DNA from: Alectoria sarmentosa
Lineage: Eukaryota; Ascomycota; Lecanoromycetes; Lecanorales; Parmeliaceae
Direction of reading: 5' to 3'
DNA length: 64,000 bases
NCBI GenBank assembly: GCA_009733775.1
Contig: WOGZ01000019.1
Location: 177,861 to 241,860 of the forward strand
The position numbers and the translations under genes were made by a program. Every line of letters starts with the position of its first letter. Within the stretch, counting starts at the first letter, position 1. Under the pieces are notes generated by a model that had not been told where the DNA came from, did not search any database, and saw only the letters and a program-made list of their open reading frames with translations. Shown piece by piece: positions 46,715 through 57,918 of the stretch.

Positions 46715-47893
46715 TTAGTATGGTGGCGTATTGAACAAAGCAGCAGGCTGAAACGTGTTTGGAGCGGGAGCCGGCGGCCTGGAGAATGCGGTGATGGGAG
46801 ACGAGGTCTGAAGTGGGAGGACAGGAGCAGGTGCTGGTGCTGAAGGCGGGTGTGCTGGTATGGTGCCTGGTCCAGGAGGGGCCGGTGGATAGGCCGGTGG
46901 ACTGGCTGGGCCATGAGATGGCGGATAGGCCATGGCTGGAACGGCAAAAAGTCGTGACGGCGCTGGTCCTGCGCTCGGCAGCGGTGGCTGGTCTGCGAGT
47001 TTTGGAAGCCCGTCGTGCTGTGGGACCTGTGATGGCATCGTTCTCGGGGCCGGCGCTTCGGGCTCGAATGCGTTCAATGATATTCCTGGCTAAGTGGGAC
47101 ATCGCGGTTTGGGCCCCCGAGCATTCGGTGGAGCCGGTCCGCCCGCTGGCACTGTGATGTGCCGGTTCTTTGGATCATCTCTGACGTAGCCGCCTGGGTA
47201 TCTGGCATTGAGGCGTGAGGATCTCGGAGAACCCTCGGGCAAGCGAGTCGAGTAGAGCGACGCAATGGCAGAAAATGAGATCACTATGTACTCACTGTTT
47301 CTCCGCCTCTATTCTCGGCTTGCTCTTATTCTCCCCATTGTAGATCCGTAGCTTCTCCAACATCGCGTTGCCCCAGTAGTAGCAAGGACTATCTCCGCCG
47401 CCTGGATCCAACTATCAGCCAAGCTCTCGCGCAGAGCAGAATCAGGAGGGAGGCTCATGTACGTACCCATCTGCCCACTCCGCTTCAAAAACCCGCCCAG
47501 CGATCGCGGCGTCGGCCCGTTCGCATTCCGATTATACTCCACCGCGCGTCCGCGCTTCTCCAGCTCCTGCATCTCGGCCGCCACGGTCGACTTGTTCCAT
47601 TTCTTGCTCGTGCCCGGGATGGTGCCTTTGTCGGCGATGAGCTTGTTCAGCTTGCGCCGGACCGTGGTCGCGTTGTCGTAGCAGGGGATTTCGCCTTTGA
47701 TTTCTTCGAGGTCGATGGCGCGGTAGTCGCCCTTTTCGGAGGTGGCGGTTGTGGAGGGCGGGTTGGGGTCGACGTTCTCTTTGTCGGTCGCGCTTTTGTT
47801 TTCGGGTTTGGCTTTGGGGGAGGTTTTGGGGTAGGGGGCTGTTCGGTTGGAGGTGGCGCTGGGGCCGCTGGTACGACGTGCTGCTTTGGGCAT
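46715..47893 (-). CDS. DUF7726-like fungal protein with proline-rich tail
   Basis: Exons 47893-47467, 47401-47296, 47201-47153 and 47089-46715 join in frame to 318 residues. A basic, disordered N-terminus with PKAARRTSGPS and KENVDPN leads to the conserved part starting EIPCYDNATTVRRKLNKLI. SKKWNKSTVAAEMQELEKR and RSLGGFLKRSGQMG follow, and exon 2 gives YYWGNAMLEKLRIYNGENKSKPR. The core resembles DUF7726 proteins, which have a helix-rich, DNA-binding-like look but no proven role; family name is from memory. The last 120 residues are Pro/Ala-rich. The third intron (63 nt, GTGCCA donor, no clear branch site) is the weak point: without it the protein would stop at 47090. Confidence 0.72.
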
Positions 47894-48202
47894 TTTGGTG
47901 GATGGATGGTTGTTGGAATTGTGGAAGTCGGTTGGGAGAGTTCAAGGGAGAAGATGGGGACGGGGAAATTTGTTGACCTTATGCCTGCTTCGAGCAAAGG
48001 TTGGCGCGTAAAGCCCACTACGTCATTTTGACGAAACACAAAGTCACGTGCCGTGTTTCCTGCTCCGTTGGTACTCGCAACTCGGTATAACGGAATTCGG
48101 CTTAATGTTACGAGCGTACCCTATGGAGGTCTGCACTAAAAGTCCTGAGTGGCAGCCCTAATCTTGATTTCGGAAGGAGGCCCTGGAACGAGGACCCTAG
48201 CA
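47894..48202. other. Spacer with promoter of the DUF7726-like gene
   Basis: Short intergenic stretch between two minus-strand genes; nothing else recognised. Confidence 0.45.
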
Positions 48203-49645
48203 TTATCTCCTGGTTGACCTTCTTCCTCGGCCTGTCTTCGGCCACTCACTTTCATACATGTGGACCTCTCTGTAATGCTCTTTGCGGTAATATTCCCTTA
48301 TGAAACCATTTTCACCTGTCCGCCCGCACCATTCATATTTGCAATCCAGTAGCTCCATTTGGCCCGGGGGAAAGTGTACTCTCATATGGCTCATGAGGCT
48401 GTCAGGGCGGTGGCTGATGTGGCCGCAGTTGGGATACTGGCAGGGGTACTCGCTAGGAGATGGTGGAGAGTGAAAGTTCTCAATATTAGGACTGCCTTGG
48501 GTTTTGTAAAAATCAGTGTTGAGTTGATCAGGCCTGCGGGTTTGATACCCGTCTGTATCTTGGAATCTAATCGCGTATGGCTGTTGAGGGTAAAGAAAGG
48601 TAGGACCAGATGGATTCTGGAACCCATTGTGAGTACAACAAGATTTGCAATGATGAATACAGGACTTACAGTGGAAGTGTGACCGGAGCCCTCAGCTAAT
48701 CCACCTATACCTGGGGAGCCTGGTACAGGAGGTGGCGGCCGAAGTGATCTAGCAGGTGTTGAAAGCAAGGATCCCTTGCGTTTACTTTGACCAGATGTTC
48801 CCGTGTCCAAAGTAGCTCCAGTGTCCCTGGATTGCGATGTAGCTGTGCTTTCTAGAATGCTTTCCTCGCCACTCGAGAAAGAATCATATGCTTCTTCGTC
48901 TGCGACCACTGAGGAGTGTACTCCAGAATCTAGGTACGAGCACTCTTCGTTTGCGGCTTTTGAATCAGTTCCTTCCATGCTAACCTCATCTTCTGTACCT
49001 GTAGACCTTGGGAGCGTTCGTATTTTGAAAGAGAGCTTGTAAAGCCTATCGATGATAAGTTTTGCATTTTCTAGGACAATGATAGAAATGCAGTCTTGTT
49101 GGTAGCTCATCAACGCCTCTTCGTCCTCTGAACTTTCATCGCTACCTTCGTCCTCATCGTAGTCTCGATCTATAGTAGTAGCTTGGTCTGACACCTTTCC
49201 AGGACTATGTGATCGCTCCACAGCTAACTCCCGTCTAGGTTTTTGACGGTCTAAATCTTGCTGGACTTTGAACTTGTCAGCTAGAATATTGCAAATACCG
49301 AAGAATAGCGTCGTAAAACGAGACAGGTGAGTCATGAAGGGAAAGGAAGGAGGCAGACACACTTTTCCAAATAGACTTCTCAAGATCGACCAATAAAAGT
49401 TTTGTATATTCATACACCACAGGAGCATTACGAAATCTATAATCAAGGGAACTATGACCCAGGTTGTACAAGCCTAGGTTCTTAGCCCAAAGGCCAAATC
49501 GCTGAGATTCGTTGACTAAGGCAGAAGAGAAAGAACCTTCGTCTTCGCAAGAGAGCAACTCAAAGGACCTGTATATGCGATGGCCGATGGCCGCCAAGGC
49601 CTCGTCTGCATCCGGAGGCGTAGGTAGCATATCCAGGATCTCCAT
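48203..49645 (-). CDS. acuF-like C2H2 zinc-finger protein
   Basis: Three exons (49645-49363, 49280-48670, 48616-48203) add up exactly to 435 residues. The N-terminal 95 residues (FELLSCEDEGSFSS, RFGLWAKNLGLYNLGHSSLDYRFR) match the helical domain of the large fungal family often annotated as oxidoreductase acuF-like zinc-finger proteins. A long acidic, Ser-rich linker follows (DRDYDEDEGSDESSEDEE). The C-terminus carries a canonical finger, CQYPNCGHISHRPDSLMSHM with the last His three residues on. A second, looser finger follows (CKYEWCGR to HYREVH). A regulatory DNA-binding role is likely but unproven; the oxidoreductase label is historical. It is divergent from the DUF7580 gene, with 518 bp between starts. 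Confidence 0.85.
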
Positions 49646-50163
49646 GACGGAGAGGAATCACTCCCGATAGAGTTGGCGGATTTTGCACTGGTTGAACCAG
49701 GAAAGAAATGATTGGATGGACTCCAACGTCCGAATCGTCATCGAGGACTGTGGTGCCGTATCTATTGTGACTGACAGAGCTTGGGAATCTCGGACAAACA
49801 CTTTGGTATCGTTGGGCACGCTACCTCGAATCGATGTTGAATTGCGTATGTAGGCGAGCTTGAGAGGCACGATTTGAGTCGCTCTCGGAAGCCTTTGGCA
49901 TCCAAGCTGTCAGCATTGAAGCAGACCGATGCTTTTCGTTCAGCTTGCACCAGGTGCGGGGTAGAGACAAGGCTGTATGCAGCTTACAGCAAACTCCTTC
50001 CAGATGTGGTTAAGGTTGGTTGCGTGAGAGCGGGCTGCGAGAATCTCTCACAGCCTGATGGGTCAACGCACAACCGTCTTCATCCCCAACTAGCCATTCG
50101 ATCAAAATATGTACCTCTAGATGTTCAACGTCGGACAATTGCACAATATAACGGCTAGCCACC
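49646..50163. promoter_or_regulatory. Divergent intergenic region, C2H2 gene / DUF7580 gene
   Basis: The two start codons face away from each other across 518 bp, so both promoters lie here. Short open frames on both strands exist but begin at non-ATG codons and are not credible genes. Confidence 0.45.
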
Positions 50164-51931
50164 ATGAGCGGCTTCGAAGTTGCGGGCTTGATACTTGGGG
50201 TTGTGCCATTGGCCATAGCGGCGCTCGAGCAGTACAAAACAGCTCACGAGATGCTGCGCTACTTTAACCATAAATCTGTGTACATTGACCGTTTAATACA
50301 AGCGCTGGAGGAGCAGAGGTTCTACTTAGAATCGGAGTTCGATATCGTACTGCGAGCAGCGGGTTTCGAACCGCAAGATCTCGGCACCATCAGTGGGGAG
50401 TATCTCCAAACGTTCTTTCTCAGGAGAGACGTAGCCGAAGAGCTCAGTCGACATCTCGGCCGTGGCTATGATCCGTACCGAAAAGCGCTTGTTAGATGTG
50501 AAAATTCTTTAGGAGAGATCGTGAGAAATATTGGGGGTCTCGTACCTGGCTCTCCGGTCAGTGATAATACCGGAAACATGTTGCCAATACTAACCATCGC
50601 TCATGGTGAAGTCTGGTGATCTGAGAGAGGTACTAAGGGCTAATGAGAGCAAGGAGGGAAAATACGAGTTCAAAAAGCGAATCAAATTCAGTCTCAAGAA
50701 GGATGAGCTCCAACGTCGAATTGGTGAACTAATTAATGCCACGAATACTTTGAGGAGGCTGAGAGAAACCACTGTGTCACTACACGACAACGGTATTCAG
50801 TCTTCTTCTAGGACTATTGCAAAGTTTGCAACTTTCCTGCAACTAATCCAACGACATGCAGACTCGTTGTATGGTGCAATTGCGCAAAGGCTTGCTTCAG
50901 GATGCCACTACGAGCATGGGACCAAGTTCTATCTTGAAGGTCAATCGGCGGTCTTACAGAAGAAACTCTTGCCTATCGACTTCAAGTTAGCTATTGAAGC
51001 GCCGGAAGCACGTGCGGTGGAGGGAAACTTTCGCCACGAAATTTGCATCGAAGTTCTTGAGGATCGTACGGCAAAGTACGACTTCTCAATGCCTCTGTGA
51101 TTGGGGCAATGGACTGACCAACGATATAGTCCGAATTTCCAACAAAAAACAGAGCAGTCCAGGGTCAGATTCAACCTTCCTGACTTACCGAAGTCCCCGG
51201 ATCCGTTGATGGCGACTGAGGTAGAGAATCTATGCTTATCACTCCACCGAGCGCGGCAAGAAAGCAAGACCCTTAAGGTGTTTCTATCACCAAATGGCGG
51301 TCTTTGTAGCTGTCATATGTCCCCAATACCGGACGGAGGAATTCGTTCTAATGATAGCAAGTACGAGACGATCACTTTGGAGCAAATCCTTCTTCAGACC
51401 TCGAGCGGTAGGCCTTCGAGGGTAAAATGGAATCTGATCCAGCGGATGAATTTGTCATTCAATTTGGCCTCGTCGCTCCTGCAACTCTACTCTACACCTT
51501 GGATGTCTGAACCCTGGACAAAGCGGACCATTTGTTTTTGGCGTCTCAGTCCATCTTCACAGGCTCACGATAATGTTCTGACTTTCGAGCCAGATCATCC
51601 TTTCATCATTCAAAATTTTTGTGAAGCCCCAGCAGCTCGTCTAACACATAAGGCAGACGCCAGGCACCAGCTATTGAATCTAGGAATAATACTCTTGGAA
51701 ATCGGACTTGAGAAGCCCTTTGAGTCTTGGACATCAGCTCATGGCTTTACCATGGATAAGGCGTTTGGCAGTCAATACGATGCCGCATCAGCGTGGCTAC
51801 GAGACTCTGTGGGCGAACTGCTGCCTTTCTACTATGATGCAGCGGCCCGATGTATTGAGTGCACCTTCAGGACACGGCCCGAGTATCCTGTCCCGGACTG
51901 GGAAGATTCCGAATTCAGGAAGTCCATTTGA
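50164..51931 (+). CDS. DUF7580 protein (pseudokinase-like, fungal)
   Basis: Proposed exons 50164-50541, 50612-51096 and 51130-51931 give 554 residues, typical of the family. The N-terminus MSGFEVAGLILGVVPLAIAALEQYK is the membrane-active-like helix seen in DUF7580 and HeLo-type fungal proteins. A helical middle includes KKRIKFSLKKDELQRRIGEL. The C-terminus is kinase-lobe-like: VKWNLIQRMNLSFNLASSLLQL, then HPFIIQNF and LLNLGIILLEIGLEKPFE, with no HRD or DFG. Related proteins appear near HET and NLR genes, and a role in recognition or cell death is only inferred. The second intron as modelled is just 33 nt; alternatives are a 54-nt intron losing KYDFSMPL or a small indel, so this joint is uncertain. 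Confidence 0.75.
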
Positions 51932-52389
51932 GAAATGGTCATCAAACCGTTATGGAATAACTGCTCTTCCGACAGCCACATAGGATAGGGTCTTGCGGGA
52001 GAGTTGTCAGAGTTCAGGGACAGAGGTCGGCACCGAGAGTCCTGCACATACCAAGAAAAGAGTTCAGCTGTCGGATAACACCCCGCCCGAAGGGTTGCCT
52101 TGACAATACATTCAGAGCTGCTTCGGATTTGTACCTGACGAGACCCCCGCTTGAGGGTCTATGCTCCTTATCAGGCCCAAAAGAGGTCCCTAGATTCAGG
52201 TTATACGTTCCATGGATTTCAACCCCTGCTTTTATCCATCTCGAAGGGTTGGGAATTACAAGCACTCTAAAGATATCACGACGGCCTTTTCTGAATTCGA
52301 TCTCTCCGCTTGGTCTGAAAATAACTGACAACCTTCATCTTAGAGCTAAGGCTTAGACTAAATGGAAATTTTGGGGGCTTTTCCAATTT
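51932..52389. other. Convergent spacer
   Basis: 3' ends of the DUF7580 gene and the secreted-protein gene meet here; no gene seen. Confidence 0.5.
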
Positions 52390-53553
52390 CTAGAAGCTCT
52401 CTGCGCCAGTACTTTCACTCAAAAGCATCACATCACTCAACGAGGGGCTGGAGATCAGCGGACCGCCAACATATACATAGAATCCCTCCCCATCAGTACC
52501 AATATTCGCAACGCCACCGAGCTTATCTTGCGTGTTGACCAGGCATTGATTACTGATCCTTCTCGCGGTGGTTGCTAGATCGAGCAGTCGGAAGGTATCC
52601 ACTTGAGCCACGTTATGATTCTTCACGCTTATCACGCACTGTCCGTACTGCCATGCACGATACTCGGGTTTCGAAAGATTGACATCTGCGGCGTCCGTGA
52701 AGCCGAAAGTCAATTGCCTCGTCGGGTCGAATAGACGAAGGATGATTTGGTTGATGATAAAGCCGCAGTCTGTCGCTGCGGCGGGCTGTAGATGGATAAT
52801 GAAGGGGTTGAAACATTGGACCGGGTGTCTGGCAGGTGGCGCTGTACCGATCGTCGAATTCGGGGTTACGGCCGGGTGATTTGCCACGCGAGACACGCCC
52901 ATCAGCGGATCCCTGATCTCCACCGCCTGAGATCCTGCAGATTTCTCCGAGCGATGTTGAGATCGTATCACTCGTCTGGACACGCTTATAGCTGATTCCT
53001 GAGAGGCACTGGAGTTTTTCGCAGAATCGCTTTCAGACTCCTCATGACCCTGAAGAACGACATGAAACCCTTTGCTCATGTCGCCTACGAGCATCAGGCC
53101 CCCTTTGGGAAACGTGACATTAATGACACACTTCAGAACGATCTTGTCCGCTGCAACAGCAACATCGAGGAAAGTGAGCAGCTGGTCAGCATTTCTTGAC
53201 CCATGGACGGAAAGCTCGCAATTGCCATGCTGCCATCGAGATCGAGCGTACCAGCCCAGTTCCGTCCTGTATGTGTTCTGCCTAAAGATGCGCGGTTCGA
53301 AGGGACCGGGCTGCGAGAGGAGCATGGAATTGATAACAATGCTGCAATCTGATGGCACCAGCCTTGGAGCGATGTAGCTTCGAAGACATGAGACAGTATC
53401 TGCTGGCAGTGGATTCGACGTCGTCGAGCTGGTTCCTAGTGTCATGCTGTCGACTTCTCGTATGCCTAGAGGTAGCCTTCTTAGATTGGATGGCAGCGCG
53501 AGGGCGATGGAAAGGGAAACGCAATGAGCGAACGTCCGAAGGACGGCGATCAT
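52390..53553 (-). CDS. Secreted protein with two copies of a Cys-rich module
   Basis: Intronless, 387 residues. The N-terminus (MIAVLRTFAHCVSLSIALALP) is a signal peptide. Two modules of about 115 residues follow, at roughly 52-168 and 252-380. Each has a leading Cys, a DC pair, then W-x-x-G-x-C-x-(L/I)-S-V, a DVA/DLA helix with a Cys about 10 residues on, a GG turn, and a closing strand GFHVVLQG or GFYVYVGG. The linker is polar and basic. The module is the same kind as in the neighbouring gene at 54.3-55.4 kb. I remember such proteins as common, uncharacterised secreted proteins of filamentous ascomycetes; no catalytic site is visible. Confidence 0.8.
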   Translation of the reverse strand: MIAVLRTFAHCVSLSIALALPSNLRRLPLGIREVDSMTLGTSSTTSNPLPADTVSCLRSYIAPRLVPSDCSIVINSMLLSQPGPFEPRIFRQNTYRTELGWYARSRWQHGNCELSVHGSRNADQLLTFLDVAVAADKIVLKCVINVTFPKGGLMLVGDMSKGFHVVLQGHEESESDSAKNSSASQESAISVSRRVIRSQHRSEKSAGSQAVEIRDPLMGVSRVANHPAVTPNSTIGTAPPARHPVQCFNPFIIHLQPAAATDCGFIINQIILRLFDPTRQLTFGFTDAADVNLSKPEYRAWQYGQCVISVKNHNVAQVDTFRLLDLATTARRISNQCLVNTQDKLGGVANIGTDGEGFYVYVGGPLISSPSLSDVMLLSESTGAESF

Positions 53554-54324
53554 GACTTAATGTGATGAATCTGATAGGAAAGCTAGACGAGCCGGGTTGT
53601 ACATCGGCCATGAAATCGCCAGCGATATCTCTGTGAACAGAGGGATCAAATATATCAAAGGCCAGGAACTTTGAGAGAAATACGTCCCGTCTAGCCGTCC
53701 GTTTTGGCGCTTTATCTCTCGAACATCGCGGGTATGTACAAGAGCCGAGCTTGCGGCCCAACCCAGAACCGAAATATCATCCTCTTCATCCGTCCCGTTC
53801 ATGACCTTTCGTCATGCTTTGATTTAGTATCTAAGGCTTTCAGCCAGTGCGATTGTTAAACATTCACCTCATCACCGAAAAGTCTTCTGCCTCTTCTCTC
53901 ATCTGCATTTCAAGATGCAGTAACAGAATCGACCTCTTGAAAATATTGTTCCGCACATCGCGTACTGCGACGTGGAATCACGTCCTATGATCTTGCCACA
54001 CTTCATTCCCTATCGTAGGACAGCTATAGGGCGTTCATTCTTGACCAGATATTTGAATAGACACCAAGTCTTCGACCATCTTCTAGGGTCACTCAAACGT
54101 GGGTTTCCACCTCAGCCGAGGTCAGTTTATTACGTCCCAAATCTATCGACAAAGTTCTGTCAATTCTTCCATATCGAACTCGCAACCTGATGCGTCGTTA
54201 AACCCGCAGTATGATTGAGAAGCTCGATTCTAGTGGAGACATCATCCCACATCTCACCGGTACCCTGGTACATTAACGTCATTTGTGCCTTAGATTTGAC
54301 ATCGAAGTGCAGTAGAAAGAGCTT
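53554..54324. other. Spacer between two related secreted-protein genes
   Basis: No coding sequence recognised; contains the promoter of the 52.4-53.6 kb gene. Confidence 0.45.
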
Positions 54325-55414
54325 TCACCACCTCACTTGGGCTGTAGACCCTGAGAATGTGGCCACGGCACCGTTCGTGACCCCCACCGCAAGCTCTGTC
54401 TCGCCAGCTACGAACAAAGTCTAGTGAGCGGCGCCAAATAGCAGAAATGACTTCATACCTACCTCTGCCAAAGGAAACGCCAGACTTCCCGAGTCTTGCG
54501 CACATAGCCACAATCATGACAGCAGAGCCCCAGATGTCGTACCAATTGGCCCTCACCGGCGGTCCATCTATCATCACGTCGATAACGCATTAAGCGATTA
54601 CTGTTGGCTGCGTCAGCAAAGATGGCACATCACAAAGCCAGGACGAGACAAACGCTTACAATCGGCGTATCGAATGGGAAGAGCAACATCAATGTTGGGG
54701 GGTGTGTCCTTCTGCCCAAAAATCTGCTCATCATCTGAGGCAGGCATTCTGCTCAAGTCGCTCAGGCATTGTGCGTTTTTAGGGAGATTTCCCTTCTTCG
54801 TCGAAGCAGTTGACATTTGGTTTGTGCCGCTGAACGAATACCGAGAGACGTTCTGCCTGTCCTAGAGACCTGTTTATAGCGACCCAGCCTCGAGATTGCT
54901 TACCCAACTTCTCCGCAATTCCTCCCTCAGGATTTTCACCAGTCACACACTTCTGAATGAGATACAGGACCGAATGTTGCAGATTCAGAGGCTCCATGAG
55001 GTCAGATATGCCTTGTATTGCAGGAAAAACTTCGATGATGCAAGTACCGTCAGCTACCCTATCGTTAGCTTAAGCCACGCTCTCAGAGTCTCCCACGTGC
55101 CACCACACACCGCTCGCGTATCTAAGAGGTAAGGGGAAATCATAGATCTGTTGGGTCTCGCGATCTCCGTAACTGCGAGCGTGGGAACCAGCCGGCAATT
55201 GTGCATAGGCACCCATGCAGCTGTCGAGGGCTGGCTGTCCGAAGCTCTCTTTGTCGCAGTCATACGATATGGACATCAAAGCTGGAAAGGATTGAATGAG
55301 GTTTCCAAGCGTGGACGGCGGTGGATTCGAGGCGTTAGATAGCATCACGATTGGCGAAGAATTTGTCGGCGAGGTGAGAATTGGCGGGACATCTAATGCC
55401 AACGGCGCAGCCAT
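54325..55414 (-). pseudogene. Second two-module secreted-protein gene, probably broken
   Basis: Exon pieces: 55414-55111 (MAAPLALDVPP onward; the true start and any signal peptide may lie upstream), 55053-54904, then after a 42-nt intron 54861 onward. Module 1 contains YASADGTCIIEVF, an LIQKC helix, PEGGIAEKLG and LSVFVQRHKPNVNC. Module 2 contains CLSDLSRMPAS, VALPIRYADC, NWYDIWGSAVMIVAMC and TELAVGVTNGAVATFSG before the stop at 54325. Between modules the frame shifts by one base near 54776-54782 (a TAA follows EEGKSP). The intron after IRYAD has a GTAAGC donor but no acceptor AG that keeps the frame: the expected site reads TTAA. A final 53-nt intron fits well. Two lesions suggest a recent pseudogene or sequence errors. 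Confidence 0.6.
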
Positions 55415-56555
55415 CGTGGTGCCCAAGGGTACCACGGAGTAAGGATGATATACGCATGGCGTGGATGGAGAGCGATAGGAACTAATTGAATGAACGAGAA
55501 AATATCGATTCTGGGCTCTTTGAAAAGTTGTCGCATGAAGAGAAGAGATGCTAACGCGATCTTCCGACATGCGCCATTGCCAGCGCTGAGCGCAGTGCAT
55601 GATCATTATCTGGATTGGCGTCAGTGTCACCGAGTGGAGTGGCTTAACTTCCCCGCTGCTTCGTCCTTTCTCTGGACTGGGTGAGGGGCGAGTAGTAACA
55701 ATAGAGCAGCCTTGGAATTTGCCATATTGTCTAATCCACCTTCAAATCTTGCAAGGCCTGGTAGATTCTCCTTTTTTGTGCTTATTTCTCTTCATGCTAA
55801 TTTGTGGTATGTGACTTGGATGACCGACCTGCGAATACTAAGTTTCTGAATATTATGACGGGGAATCAGACGCCGAGGAAAATGCGTAGATCGCAGTATC
55901 TTTCATCGTACTACAACATGTTCTCTTGTTACAGGGAAAGTCTCGCGCTCTTTCTTGTAAGCTGTAACACAATCCCTTTCAAAGACTCTGCACTAGTCAA
56001 AGACGCTCGCTGCCTCACAAAACTTCCTACAGGACATGTCAGATTGCAACAGCTGCTCTAGAACAAGGTTCCAACAAAAGAAATGCCGTTCGTCCAGAAG
56101 ATCTTTCCTTTGCAAATCTCGAATACGGTAGAAGATTGCCCACCGGCGAACGTACCGCACCATTGCTGAATAAAATTCTGAGGGAGGCCGTTCAGAAGCT
56201 GGCAGGGTTGAAGTACCTTGAATTCAAAGTAACTGGACGGGATTTATTATTTAAATGTCAAGAGGAAGCTGGAATGATCGAGGTAGCAATTGGATCTCGC
56301 AACGATCAACTTAAAAATCTTGCAATCTCACAAGGAAATATAGCGCTCTGGGCTCATTATTTCGATGCAACGGAGGATATGGATCACAACATCGATGATG
56401 CAAAAATCGACCAGGCACCAAGTAACATGGCCTTCGATGCAATGACCACGACTTCAAAGCATCCTAGTACAATTATTTGGTAATCCAGAAATCTCGCATC
56501 GAAATGGTTCTTCTCTTGTTGTTATTTCATACAGCACCGGTCATGTCCCATTAAG
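55415..56555. other. Mostly non-coding; weak plus-strand frame near 56050-56483
   Basis: A plus-strand frame open from about 56045 to TAA 56481-56483 reads protein-like (LLNKILREAVQKLAGLKYLEF, ARN-type charged residues, NIALWAHYFDATEDM), about 145 codons. It has no clear ATG and no family I know. It may be the last exon of a small gene or a relic. The rest of this stretch shows nothing. Confidence 0.3.
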
Positions 56556-57918
56556 ATGAATAGTGACATGAAGCTTATCCACAGCGAACAAGACGTCTCC
56601 CGTCATGGAGATGTAGAGAACAAAGGCGAAACAAAAGCACTACTGCAGAAGATCTGCTTGATTGAAGCTAGTAAGCTTTGGGATAGCAGCCGTAGATCAT
56701 CACACTATCTAAACCCGCGTTTTCAGACGCGCACGTTCTCCCTTCAGCCAAGATCAGCAGCAATGACCAAACGAAAGGGTGAGGAAGAAAAGGCGGCTGG
56801 CAAGGCTAAGAGAAGAGTCCCTTTCACCGCGCCTAAGGATGCAGCCATTAAAGCAATGTACGAGACAACCTTCAAGCATCGCTTGCTGCTATCGCTGGTG
56901 CTAACCTTCAACCACAATAGTATTACGCGAAATGCATCATGCTCGCCCCTGTTACGGCTACCACTCGAGGTCCGCAACAAGATATGGACAGCATTGCTTG
57001 GAGATCGGCTCATCCATCTCGAATACCTCAACATGAAACCCGCTAGCACTGGGGACAAGGAAAGACAGAACTGGAGACATGTTGTGTGTAAGCATAATTG
57101 CCCAGAGAAGTAGGTGGTCAAAGAGCGCACACAGACTTTCTACTTTGATGATGAAGAGCACGTCTGGCAGCAACCGCATTATCGCTGTGACATCGAGCTG
57201 GCTTATAATCTTGGCCCTATCCACAAAGAATCGGGTCGCAGGTCAATGCACCTGACAGCCCTGCGAGTTTGTCGGCAGATCTATGACGAAGGAAGCAATG
57301 TACTTTGGTCGACCAACACATTTTCTTTCAACGATGCCGCCACCAGTTTCCATCATTTCACGGACGAGCGGACGACCCGCCAAAAGCGGTCTTTGAGAAG
57401 GCTTCGGTTGCAGATGGACTGGGCTTGGGATGAAGATAAAGCCTGGAATCGTGCCCTTGGTATGACGCTCATCAGGTCTTTGACTGGACTTCGGAGTCTG
57501 CGCCTGCAGATCAATCATTCAATGGAAGCCGCGTTTTACCAGAAGGCGAAAGCTCGGGGGAATGTCCTCGGCTTGTCAGACTGGGAATCTGGACTTCGTG
57601 CACAAAATGGCGATACTGCCACTGACCGAAGTAGATGTCTTCGTCGGTGATCGTTCTCAGCAATTGGAAGTGGATACGCTGTGGACAGCAGAAGATAGGA
57701 TGGAGTATGCTGAGGGAATTCGGAAGATACTTCTCAATTCTAGGGGAGCCGAGATATATGCTCAGAATCAGAAGGAGTTGAAGGATTTTCATCGACAAGA
57801 CAGAGAAAAGAGAATGGAATACCAGGCTCTCAAGGATGTCAGGTTTTGTCTTCCTTCAGAGCTTGCCGCTGCGCAAGCGTCGCTGAGCAGCCCGATCACC
57901 AATACACAAAAGCTCTGA
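56556..57918 (+). pseudogene. DUF7730-type fungal protein gene with a stop and a frameshift
   Basis: From ATG 56556 the frame runs to a TAG at 57111-57113 and continues unbroken in the same frame to about 57592. A one-base shift there restores a second frame to the stop at 57918. The conserved core is LPLEVRNKIWTALLGDRLIHLEY, WRHVVCKHNCPEK, LTALRVCRQIYDEGSNVLW and STNTFSF, the hallmark of DUF7730/F-box-like proteins. RSLTGLRSLRLQINHSME and ILPLTEVDVFVGD follow. The TAG sits where a Gln would fit and would arise from CAG by C-to-T. No intron of normal size removes either lesion. A later ATG at 56763 (MTKRKGEEEKAAGKAKRR) is an equally likely original start. Confidence 0.65.

Noticed and set aside
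46588..47157. Several other long frames on both strands over the end of the DUF7726-like gene
   Set aside because: The GC-rich proline/alanine coding sequence opens all frames; only the frame that joins in phase with exons 1-3 was kept.
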